Positions 42,470-53,437 of a stretch of 64,000 bases of DNA are shown piece by piece. The notes beneath the pieces are model-generated. The model had not been told where the DNA came from, made no database searches, and saw only the letters and a list, made by a program, of their open reading frames with translations. Each line of letters opens with the position of its first letter. The stretch's first letter is position 1. Source of the stretch: Temnothorax longispinosus (taxonomy: Eukaryota > Arthropoda > Insecta > Hymenoptera > Formicidae); contig NC_092365.1 in assembly GCF_030848805.1 (NCBI RefSeq), positions 5,828,001-5,892,000 on the forward strand. The letters run 5' to 3'. The position numbers were made by a program, and so were the translations under genes.

Positions 42470-43910
42470 ATACAGTATGCTTTTGTTACATATGTACAGA
42501 AAGCATTTGCATATAGTGATGCAAAGCTATTACAATTATTAAGTATATGACTTGGTATTTGTAGTGATTTTTGAATAATATGACAATCAATAAAAAATCA
42601 CAGTGAATCCAAATAACTTATCGAAATATGCAGACATATTGTCCGTTCTCTGCAATGTCTTGTAAGTGGCCGTGTGTGCCCCTACCAAAATGGCACCACA
42701 TTTATCAACCGTGTTTTCTTGCAAGCGCTCGATCGCGTCGCCTTAAGTATATAAATAAATTTAATAACAATATTCATTGCCCTGATCGATGTTTTAATCG
42801 ACGATCTCATCAGACAAGAGCTTATAGGCATCAGGTATATTGTGGAGTGGAGTGGCACCATCACGACTCGCAGAGAATCGCATGGTGTATATCTCTAAAA
42901 TTTCTGCTACTTTAACTAATTTTCTGGACTTTTAGATTTATCTCTCTCTTAATTCCTCTTTCTCTCTCACAAATAGATCGAATCATTAAATATTTAATCA
43001 ATGAGTTACATAAATCAAATATGATCCAAGTTCGTTGTGTGTAAGTTAGCTGGATTATGTAAATTAAAAAATCTTCTGGCTGAGTTCTTGGTTAAGATCA
43101 AAGAACGAAATTTTCTTGGATCTCGAATAAGAATACTATGCAAATGTAAAATGATTGAGTCAGGTTTCTTAGTATTTGTACATAATAATAGTACAGATAA
43201 TTTAACATATATATTCGCTATGCATGCAAGTACAAATATGAATTGAATGCAATAAACAGTAAAAATGTTTTTGTTGACACGTAACACATTTATTAAGGAT
43301 AGTAAGATCTTGATTAAACAGTCTTCTACGTTGTATAATGTATAATGTGTGTGGTTTATCACCCCTCATGTATCGATACAAGAATTTTTGAGTAGGAAAA
43401 TATTCTATTGCATTAGAAAAAAAAATGTTCAAAATATAAACTTAATCCCAAAATTCCCAAATAGGAATCTCGATAATGATCATTTCTTGACGGCGAAAAA
43501 CTTAAAGTTTCAAAATAAAGCTTTTTTTCCAAAGTGAAGATTGAATTAAAAGCTTTACACCTTTGTTCCATAAAAATTGCAATTTGTAACAAAGAGAAAG
43601 CCACGGTACAGGTAGCACTGTTTTTCCTAAAAGACTCGATTCAAGCTCAGTGGTCTAATGAAAAAGAAGAAGAAAAGATATAAACAATTGAACATTTATT
43701 TCATATACAAATTATATACACAGGCATACACGAAGCATTTGCATAAAGTGATGTAAAATTGTCACAATTATTAAGCATACATCATTTGTAGAATTTGTCA
43801 TGATTTTTTAATTATATGATTAATCACTACAATATCACGATTAATAAAAATAAAGTTAAAATGATATATCGGAATATGTAGACGTACTATCCGCTCTTTA
43901 AAGTGTTCTT
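42470..43910 (-). pseudogene. Degenerate copy of kelch-gene last exon and 3' flank
   Basis: The block 42990-43370 repeats the end of the last kelch exon on the minus strand (residues like LHLHSILIRDPRKFRSL) and its 3' flank. The stretch 42470-42660 matches 43720-43910 (CGAAGCATTTGCATAAAGTGATG, with mismatches, then the cluster with AATAAAAAATCAC). The unit is therefore at least doubled here. It is non-coding as far as I can see, and 42670-42960 shows nothing recognisable. Confidence 0.6.
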
Positions 43911-44011
43911 TGAAATTTTTGTTATGTTTATAGTTCCTGGATTTTTATTTGGATTTATCTCTCTCTCCCTTTTCCTCTTTCACAGAAATATCGCATAATT
44001 AAATATTTAAT

Positions 44012-45735
44012 CTAATTACACAAGTTTGTTGTGTGCAAGTGAGCTGGATGAAGTATACGTAGATTAAAATATCTTCTAACTGGTAAAGAATAAATCTTCT
44101 TCTCAGTAAAGAACAAGGAACGAAGTTTTGGATCTCGAATAGGAATACTATGCAAGTGTAACGTATGCTTGTTGTGTAGTATGTCATTTAAATCTGAACA
44201 TAATAGTGCAGCTGGTTCTTTCTCCATTTTTTCGCGAATATGGCGAAAAAATGGAATTAGAACCAAGAAAAATTTATCGTTGTTTTCATTGTTTTCAGAA
44301 GATATTTGACGTACACGAGGATTATCGTATATAACTCTCGCGCTCTTATTTTTCGTTGGATAAGAGAAGATCTTTATTATATTATTACAACCTTCCACAT
44401 TGCATGTCTCTGTGATAGTTTTTAAAACCATTTTATCTCGGCCAGCAACATCTGCAATACATATTAATGTGAACTTTAAGTTTGTCTGACACCTACACAT
44501 AAATTACGATACTTACCAATATAACACGACATAGTTTTAGTCAGTATTGGTACATCGTTTGCCGCAGAATATAATCTAATCGAATACAACGCATCTTGGG
44601 TTCTCCATATATCCTCATCAGGAAAATAGATGAAAAAATAGGTTCGAAAAATAATTAATTTAGCATTAAAAATGAAATATTCATTAGGAACCTCGGAATA
44701 CATATCCCACATATAAGGCATCTTTGAACCTGGTGTCCATACATCTGTGCATTGTTTAAATATAAAAGCAAAAATTAATATAATAAAATGTTTTTTATTA
44801 ATAAAAGATAAGTTTAAGGATCAACATATTAAATTCATAAATAATAATAATGAAAAGGAATCCTATGACATAATCTCTATGAAAAATATATACTAATTTC
44901 TGCTTAAATTATATGTACGTATATAGATAAATCGTTTAATATATATTTGGCACATAATATTAACAAAATGTGCACATTGTGATAGCTGCACAATTAAAAT
45001 CACCTGTATAAATATCATAAATATCAATAGTGTCCAGTGCATTTTCCTGTTCTCCCACACCGCCCACAAGATACAATTTGTCTTTCAAAAATACAGTAAT
45101 CATATGGCTTCTTTCAAATGGCATACTAAAATATTTGTAAAAAATTTTAACAGATAACATTCTATGTATTCTATTACTTATCTACTTATTCTTATCATCT
45201 ATCTAATTGTTAAGATATTTACTCTGTTTTAAGAATCCATTTCTTAGATATCAAAGAATAACGTCATACATTTTTGTTAAAAATTCCTGAGCCAATGCCA
45301 TATTCTCCGCCACAAAGATATAAATCGTATCCTTTAAAAAAAAGATTACATAAAATAATAATTAAATAAATAAGACAATACTGTTTTACATAAGATAGAA
45401 CAAGAAAGAAACAGACTGCATACTTCTGGCAGTGATTTGCATTCCTTCAAGAGAATTACCAGTCTCGGAACAACGTTCGATAATATCTGGAGGATATTCG
45501 AATGAAGTTAGCTCGAAAAAATCATTACCATCCCAGCAATGAATATATTGTTCACGGTTATTATGTTCACAAGATATAATACCGTGTAAAATTTTTGCTT
45601 CCTTATTCTCAATGATATTTAAAGGAACTGTAAAATCCTGCCAAAGACAAGAGATTTTATTATTCGTAGAATTGTAATGCATCAATGTATAACAAAATAT
45701 AATAGCTTGATAAGAAAACAAAAATAGATATGTAA

Positions 45736-45787
<52 letters not shown>

Positions 45788-48700
45788 CCGTTTTACTTTT
45801 TAATAGCATAAATAAAATTATACTCAATATAAAAGTTTCAAAAAATAATTGTCTTCAGAAAAATTGCGATTCTTAATAATGAATTAAAATTATATCTAGA
45901 CATAATAAAAATTGACGAATTAAAATTATGTCTAGACATAATAAAAATGAATTAAAATTATGTGTACACATAATTTTAATTCAACCCATTTTTATTATGT
46001 CTAGACATAATAAAAATTGGCTGAATTAAAATTATGTGTACACATAATTTTAATTCATTTTTATTATGTCTAGACAAAATAAAAATGAATTAAAATTATG
46101 TCTAGACATAATTTTAATTCATCCAATTTTTATTATGTCTAGACATAATAAAAATGGGTTGAATTAAAATTATGTGTACACATAATTTTAATTTATTCAA
46201 TTTTTATTATGTCTAGACATAATAAAAATTGGATGAATTAAAATTATCTGTACACAAAAATAAAAACAAATTTTTATTATGTCTAGACATAATTTTAATT
46301 CATCTAATTTTTATTATGTCTAGACATAATTAAAATTGAGAATTAAAATTATGTTATGACATAATTTTAATGCACCGAATGAAAATGATGTTTAAACACA
46401 TATTTCTTTTAAATTTTGAATTAAAATTATGTCTAGACATAATAAAAATTGGATGAATTAAAATTATGTCTTGACATAATAAAAATTGGATGAATTAAAA
46501 TTACGTCTGACATAAAAATAAATCCGCATTTTTATTATGTGTACACATAATTTTAATTCATACAATTTTTATTATCTCTACACATAAATTTAATTCAGCC
46601 AATTTTTATTATAATTCCGCATTTTTATTATGTGTACACATAATTTTAATTCATACAATTTTTATTATGTGTACACATAATTTTAATTCAGCCAATTTTT
46701 ATTATGTCTAGACATAATAAAAATGGGATGAATTAAAATTATGTGTACACATAATAAAAATTGGATGAATTAAAATTATGTCTGACATAAAAATAATTCC
46801 GCATTTTTATTATGTGTACACATAATTTTAATTCATTTTTATTATGTCTTGACATAATAAAAATTGGCTGAATTAAAATTATGTGTACACATAATTTTAA
46901 TTCATTTTTATTATGTCTAGACATAATAAAAATGGGATGAATTAAAATTATGTGTACACATAATAAAAATTGGATGAATTAAAATTATGTCTGACATAAA
47001 AATAATTCCGCATTTTTATTATGTGTACACATAATTTTAATTCATTTTTATTATGTCTAGACATAATAAAAATTGGCTGAATTAAAATTATGTGTACACA
47101 TAATAAAAATTGTATGAATTAAAATTATGTGTACACATAATAAAAATGCGGAATTATAATAAAAATTGGCTAAATTAAAATTATGTGTAGACATAATAAA
47201 AATTGTATGAATTAAAATTATGTGTACACATAATAAAAATGCGGATTTATTTTTATGTCAGACATCATTTTAATTCATCCAATTTTTATTATGTCTAGAC
47301 ATAATTTTAATTCATACAATTTTTATTATGTCAAGACATAATTTTAATTCATACAATTTTTATTCTTTCTAATAAAAATTGGATGAATTAAAATTATGTG
47401 AGTATAATTAAAATTCAAAGTTTGATCATCTAAACATTTATATATTTAGATAAAATTTTTATTCGTTGAATTAAAATTATGCCTTGACATAATTTTAATT
47501 CTGAATTTTAATTATGTCTTGACATAATAATAATTGTAGGATTAAAAATTATGTCTTGCTATAATAAAAATCTGGTTTTATTTTTATACACGTTGTGCGT
47601 TGTATTTGAGCATAATTTTAATTTAGTAAATTAAATAATGTCAGGATGCGTAATACAAATTCTAAATTATTTTTATATTTGGACAGAATTTTTATTCGGT
47701 AAATTATTGTGTCGAAACATAAATTTAGTTTACCGCATTATTGACTCAACATGATAATATTTTAAAGAAATACTATTTATCTAAACCTTCTTAAGCTTTA
47801 AATAAGAAAAGTGGGTAATACGGAAATAGTCTTTTATAAAAATAAGGTGAATAAATTTTTTCCTTTACTAAGAATGGTTTTATAAAGTGATTTACTTTCA
47901 TAATGTAACGCAAAAATAAAATGCTTCTAAATTTAAATAACTGATGTCATAATAAAAATTGACACGCTTAAATTGTGGAAGCATGTAAATTACAAAATTT
48001 AAAAATGCGATTTATTCTGTACATTTTAAATAATGCACGCCTTCAATGTGTTCCTACGAAATTGCATTCAATTTTTCAAAATTTTGCAAAGTGAAAGATT
48101 TAATTATGTTAAGACATAATAAAAATGCATTATAATTATGTCTACACATAATAATAATGCTACATTTCTTTATAAAACGCTGTGAAACGCCGTTTTATTT
48201 TTCAGTAGCATAAATAATATTTTACTTGATATAAACGTTTCATAAAATAATTGTCTGAGAAAAATTGCAATTCTTATTCATGAATTAAAATTATGTCTAG
48301 ACATAATTTTAATTCATCCCATTTTTATTATGTCTAGACATAATAAAAATGAATTAAAATTATGTGTACACATAATTTTAATTCAGCCAATTTTTATTAT
48401 GTCTAGACATAATTTTAATTCATTAATAAGAATCGCGATTTTTCTTAAGACAATTATTATTCTATCTTTTGTATTGAATGGAATATTTATTATGTTATTA
48501 AAAAGTAAAACGGCTCGCCTTATCAATTTTTATTATGTTATGACATAATTTTAATTGGATGAATTAAAATTATGTCTAGACATAATAAAAATTGGACGAA
48601 TTAAAATTATGTCTAGACATAATAAAAATTAGATAAATTAAAATTATGTCTTGACATAAAAATAATACCGAATTTTTATTATGTGTAGACATAATTTTAA

Positions 48701-49026
48701 TTCGTCCAATTTTTATTATGTCTAGACATAATTTTAATTCATTAATAAAAATCGCAATTTTTCTTAGACAATTATTTTTCGAAACTTTTATATCGAGTAC
48801 AATATTATTTATGCTATTGAAAAGTAAAACGGTGTGCCATCCAATTTTCGTTAAATTTTACTTTGACGAATTAAAATTATGTCTAGACATAATTTTAATT
48901 AATTATTTTTATGCCTAGACATAATAATAATGTTTCTAAACCATTTTTCTCTTTATTGTAAATTGGAGAATTAGTTTTTATTTGTATACTAAAAATGTTT
49001 GCTATTAAAAAGTAAAACGGCATGCC

Positions 49027-49057
<31 letters not shown>

Positions 49058-49983
49058 CTTGGAGTTAAAAAATCATTTAATTTGAAATTTATTGGAGATA
49101 TAGGCTTGTAGTTCTGTCTATTTTTAATATAGGAGAGTAATATATATTACTCTCAATGTTATTTTTAAATATATAATATATAGTCACTTTATGATGACGG
49201 TTATTCCACTCGCGTGTAACGTCAACCAAATAAGATTCTGTAGCTCTTATATTAATGTTTCCAATTAATTTTAGAATATCCTCCTTCGACAAGTCATAAA
49301 TTGAATCGAGTGGCAGTTCACTGAAACGATCTAAGCAGACATCCAATGAAAGATCTCGTAGCACTTTAACATTTAATTTTTGTGCCAGTAACCAAATTTT
49401 AATCGCATATATTGGTAACATAAAGTGTTTCTCAAGCTTGTCGGTTATATCTTCTATTAATTTATCTGCTGCGAACAGAACGCTTAGATCCAACAGATTC
49501 AAAAGACGTATGAGCTCTTTTTCATCATATCTCGTCGCAGATGTAAATATTTTATAATGCTGAATCCAATAGATGAAATCCTATAAAATTATTATGACTC
49601 ATTTATTTCGGTTGCACAATGAAGATTATTCATGCCGGTAAAACTCGATACAATTTCAATATACATTTGTTTATTAAAAACTTGGGTTTTATATTAAGAT
49701 TTTTGATATAATAAATTCGTTACACACAAAGAAAATCAATGTTTTGTACGCTCAAAGAGTGACTTTTTTCTGTGAACACAGCCAAAAATTAGAATCTTCT
49801 CACCTGCAGCATTTGCGAGGAAATGTGAGGATAATTGATAGTGTGTTCCGTTTGGTCGTATTCTCGATAGTCCGGGGACCAGAGCGCAGCAAAATATAGA
49901 CTCTTGTCCATCAGTTTTTGCTTCTGAACTTCGAATCGCTTCTCTTTAGAATCCTCTTTAAGAATCAACGTCACTGTTTCCAT
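44012..49983 (-). CDS. BTB-BACK-kelch protein (kelch-like, probable Cul3 adaptor)
   Basis: Eight exons on the minus strand: 49983-49804, 49580-49151, 45705-45424, 45331-45270, 45242-45223, 45125-45004, 44744-44517, 44451-44012. All junctions are in phase, giving 587 aa. The ATG at 49983 opens a BTB domain (exons 1-2), followed by BACK (IWLLAQKLNVKVL, LPLDSIYDLSKEDIL) and a divergent kelch propeller (YLCGGEYGIG, LYLVGGVGEQ, DVWTPGSKMP). Such proteins usually bring substrates to Cul3 E3 ligases; the substrate is unknown. One exon is only 20 nt. The 3.4-kb intron between exons 2 and 3 is filled by a palindromic composite. The last exon has several extra copies nearby. The exon 2 donor (after 49151) is chosen for phase. 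Confidence 0.8.
45223..45242 (-). other. 20-nt micro-exon of the kelch gene
   Basis: Preceded by CTAAG and followed by GTAAAT on the minus strand. It encodes KWILKT plus part of an Asp codon, and is the only way found to join the exons 45331-45270 and 45125-45004 in frame. The resulting sequence (KWILKTDMPFERS) is a normal kelch inter-blade pattern. Confidence 0.7.
45737..45781. repeat. (TA)n microsatellite
   Basis: About 22 TA units, directly abutting the left terminus of the palindromic composite at 45782. The right terminus (49026) is likewise followed by (AT)n to about 49051. Confidence 0.9.
45782..49026. mobile_element. 3.2-kb composite of nested palindromic MITE-like repeats
   Basis: The outer ends form a 27-bp inverted repeat, GGCATGCCGTTTTACTTTTT at the left and its complement at the right. 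The middle consists of dozens of short palindromes, TTATGTCTAGACATAA or TTATGTGTACACATAA, joined by ATTTTAATTCA and TTTTTAT linkers with variable WGGMTG spacers. Inner copies of the terminal sequence occur at about 48183 (direct), 48502-48515 and 48812-48838 (inverted), so at least one related element (about 48178-48520, arms of about 110 bp) is nested inside. 47400-48100 is more diverged. It fills the intron of the kelch gene and has no protein-coding capacity. Confidence 0.8.
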
Positions 49984-50234
49984 TGTCAAAACCGCACGTG
50001 TTATTAATTAGTTATGCATTTAAATATGCTCGCCGATGTAAACGCAGAAACAATTAACTGTAAGATTTAGAATAGCGTCGGTTAGGTTGCGGAGTCGATG
50101 TACACAAAAATAAATAAGCGAGGATTATTGAAAGTTAGACTGGGTAGGGGAAGGTCTTCGCATTTTGGACAAAGGCAGAGATAGGGAATACAAACAGAGT
50201 TGAGTCACAGAGAGAAGTAGACATAGAATTTGAG
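49984..50234. promoter_or_regulatory. Probable bidirectional promoter region (kelch gene / CENP-L-like gene)
   Basis: Only about 250 bp separate the kelch ATG (minus) from the candidate CENP-L ATG (plus), so both promoters must share this stretch or overlap. It is moderately GC for the region (TAGGTTGCGGAGTCGATG). I see no confident core promoter element. Confidence 0.4.
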
Positions 50235-51096
50235 ATGGAGAAAGTAATATCTCCAGACCAAGAAGATCATCCAGCAATCACGGTAAAAGAATCGACACAT
50301 AATTTTAATTCTTCATCTTTCATTTAATATCTTATTCGAACATGTATATTAGAAATGCAACAAAGTTTAAGTTTGCTTAAAATATATTTTAGATTGAAGT
50401 TATAGCTAACAATAAGACGTTATAGGTCGTGAGAAGGATGTCGAGAAACCTATTTAAAAAAGGATATTATTATTCTCTTGAGAATAACACAGACTGAATC
50501 AAATATACAGAATTCCATAAGATTGCCTCTTTTGCTATGTCGTGGCACTCGCAGCTGTATGGACGCAGTGCATGCTATCATTGGTCGTATGTTTGATTGC
50601 TTGGTAATTTCACTAGCAGCTAACGAGGCCTTAAACTGGCTGATTCCAATTATAATTATGGCAACTGACAAAGAGGATCAACCGATACTTTCTGGTGAAA
50701 TTCAAATAAAATACACAGTGCCAGAATTACCGGTTACAGATACAATTACAATTAAATTTCACACTCCAGACCTGAGAAATATATTATCAGCGTACGAATG
50801 TTAACGTTTAGAATTATACAAAAACATCCAGTATTGTTTGTAGCACATATTTTATACCGCTATTTACTAATTTGCAGCATTATCGAAGATCGAAATAACA
50901 GAGTTAACATACTGCCGTGTCTCTTGATTATGAATACATAAAAATGTTTTATGAAGTTTTGCACAAGCAAATGTTAATGCTAGGAGGTTTGCAGTTAGGA
51001 TTATGTACGCTGCATAGGATTAATCTGTCTGGAATAACAATAACGGAGAAAAGAATGAGTTTTTACATTATCTTTATTTTTTCTCATTTTATATAA
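50235..51096 (+). pseudogene. CENP-L-like sequence, frame-broken
   Basis: ATG 50235 starts a 48-nt exon ending at GTAAAA. A second exon would begin at 50393 (IEVIANNKTL) but meets TAG after ten codons. A long frame then runs 50433-50804 and shows the pattern of CENP-L C-terminal halves: LPLLLCRG, AIIGRMFDCLVISLAANEAL, GEIQIKYTVPELP, then ITIKFHTPDLRNIL. A further piece (about 50950-51096, GGLQLGLCTLHRINLSGITI) resembles the C-terminal strand-rich end. CENP-L belongs to the constitutive centromere-associated network with CENP-N. The match is from family memory of spacing and key residues. A stop plus at least one shift argues for a pseudogene or a base-calling error. Confidence 0.42.
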
Positions 51097-51390
51097 AAAT
51101 CGTCTTACTTATAAGTTGATAACACATTCATATAGTCGGTAATGTCTTTTTATTTTTAGATGAAAGTAATAAACATAGGAATTATGAATAATATATTGTT
51201 CAGCGACAAGGCTCTTGATATATTTCATACAGTGCATATTGATATATAAATCTTTTCTTATTTTAATGTCTTGTGATAATAACACATGGTTTAGATACAT
51301 TAACAGTATGATTGTTGCAATGACTATTAATGTTAATAAACTATACTGTATCTTCGTCAATATAAAATATATATATATATATATATATAT

Positions 51391-53373
51391 GGGGCATTTT
51401 TTCTTAAAATAGCCACCCTTCTGCACATTTTATTTTTGAAGATAAAATGCTTTGCGAGATCTCAAAATTTCCGTCGAAAACTCAATTTTTGGATGCCGTA
51501 TGACGATTTTCATTTACATTCAAAGGTGGGGCAGTATGACCAAAATATCGCTTAAACCACCCTACAAAATAGGAAAGTATGCAAATAACATCTAAAATCT
51601 TAGCAGTTTCTATCAAATTCGATGCAACTTTGAAACAAAATGGTTTATGACATTCAATTAAATAGTTTTCAGACGTTACCCCCCATTATAATCAAAATCA
51701 ACCCTTCAAAATCACCCCTGAATCATCATTTCGACAAATAGACAATTATTCTAAAACAAATAGAGTACAAAAATTTAAATAGAGTTCACGGGCCGTGAAA
51801 TTCTTTCAAAATATATTTCAATCAAATTCACCCCCATAAGGATCATAACCTATCAATAAAAATCATTCCCTACACATCATTTAGACAACTGGGCAATTAT
51901 TCACAGGCAATTAAACATAAAACTTTTTTATTAAGTCTACAGGCCATAGAATTCTACCAGAATGTATTTTGATCAAATTCACATCCATGATGATCAAAAT
52001 CAGCACTTAAAAATCATCCCCTAAAAATCATATCAACAACTTTGGAATTCTTTTTAGACAATAAGTCATGTTATATTTTTTTTTACTAAGATTCAGACAT
52101 TCTGAAATTCTTACAGAATATATCCCGAATAAATTCACCTCCAAGCCAATGAAATACAACCCTAATAAATCAACCCTTAACTATTATGCTGGAAAATTTG
52201 TAATTATTCTTATACTACTTAACTACAAATTGTATTTATGGTAACTAAAGGCCATAAAATTCTATCAGAATATTTTGATCCAATTCAACCTCATGATGAT
52301 CGTAACAAACCTTAAAAAATCATCCCCTAATCAACATTTCTAAAACCTGACAGATATGTATTGCCTGTGGTCACCATAAATATAATTCTAAGTCACATGG
52401 TACAAGAATATCTGTCAGGTTTTAGAAATGTTGATTAGGGGATGATTTTTGAGGGTTTGTTACGATCATCATGAGGTTGAATTGGATCAAAATATTCTGA
52501 TAGAATTTTATGGCCTTCAGTTACCATAAATACAATTTGTAGTTAAGTAGTATAAGAATAATTACAAATTTTCCAGCATAATAGTTAAGGGTTGATTCAT
52601 TAGGGTTGTATTTCATTGGCTTGGAGGTGAATTTATTCGGGATATATTCTGCAAGAATTTCAGAATGTCTGAATCTTAGTAAAAAAAAATAACATGACTT
52701 ATTGTCTAAAAAGAATTCCAAAGTTAAGTTGATATGATTTTTAGGGGATGATTTTTAAGGGCTGATTTTGATCATCATGGGTGTGAATTTGATCAAAATA
52801 CATTCTGGTAGAATTCTATGGCCTGTAGACTTAAAAAAGTTTTATGTTTAATTGCCTGTGAATAATTGCCCAGTTGTCTAAATGATGTGTAGGGAATGAT
52901 TTTTATTGATTGGTTATGATCCTTATGGGGGTGAATTTGATTGAAATATATTCTGAAAGAATTTCACGGCCCGTAAACTCTATTTAAATTTTTTTACTCT
53001 ATTTGTTTTAGAATAATTGTCAATTTGTCGAATTGGTGTGATTCAGGGGTGATTTTGAAGAGTTGATTTTGATTATAATGGGAAGTAACGTCTGAAAACT
53101 ATTTAATTGGATGTCTTAAACCATTTTGTTTCAAAGTTGCATCGAATTTGATAGAAACTGCTAAGATTTTATATGTTATTTGTATACTTTCCTATTTTTT
53201 AAGGTGGTTTGAGCGATATTTTGGTTATACTGCCCCACCCTTGAATGTAATTGAAAATCGCCATACGGCATCCAAAAATTGAGTTTTCGACGGAAATTTT
53301 GAGATCTCGCAAAGCATTTTATCTTCAAAAATAAAATGTGCAGAGGGGTGGCTATTTTGAGAAAGAATGCCCC
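51391..53373. mobile_element. 2-kb foldback element: near-perfect inverted repeat with repetitive arms
   Basis: The left arm (51391-52357) and right arm (52408-53373) are reverse complements over about 967 bp with scattered differences, around a 50-bp loop. Termini are GGGGCATTYTTTCTYAAAAT and its complement. Each arm is made of about four to five diverged units of roughly 165-180 bp, with recurring blocks GGCC..AATTCT..AGAATATATTT, CAAATTCAC..CCATRATGATC and AAATCATCCCCTA. It sits at the end of a (TA)n tract (51367-51390) and a remnant (ATGTATATATA) follows the right end. No transposase is present. Confidence 0.85.
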
Positions 53374-53437
53374 ATGTATATATATACTTCAATTCTACGG
53401 ATTCTACGTCATTATATAAAATAAACGAGTCTTTAAT

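Noticed and set aside
46739..46924. Short open frames with MSRHNKNELK-type repeats (also at 48330 and 48718)
   Set aside because: They are produced by the palindromic repeat reading through its own units, not by a gene.
45840..48960. Possible CRISPR-like array or ordinary satellite
   Set aside because: Units are palindromic in both orientations, spacers are not unique or of fixed length, and the host is a eukaryote. A nested MITE or hairpin composite explains it better.
51215..51426. Hydrophobic short frames on both strands before the foldback element
   Set aside because: AT-rich composition gives Ile/Tyr/Phe-rich spurious frames. No family pattern is seen.
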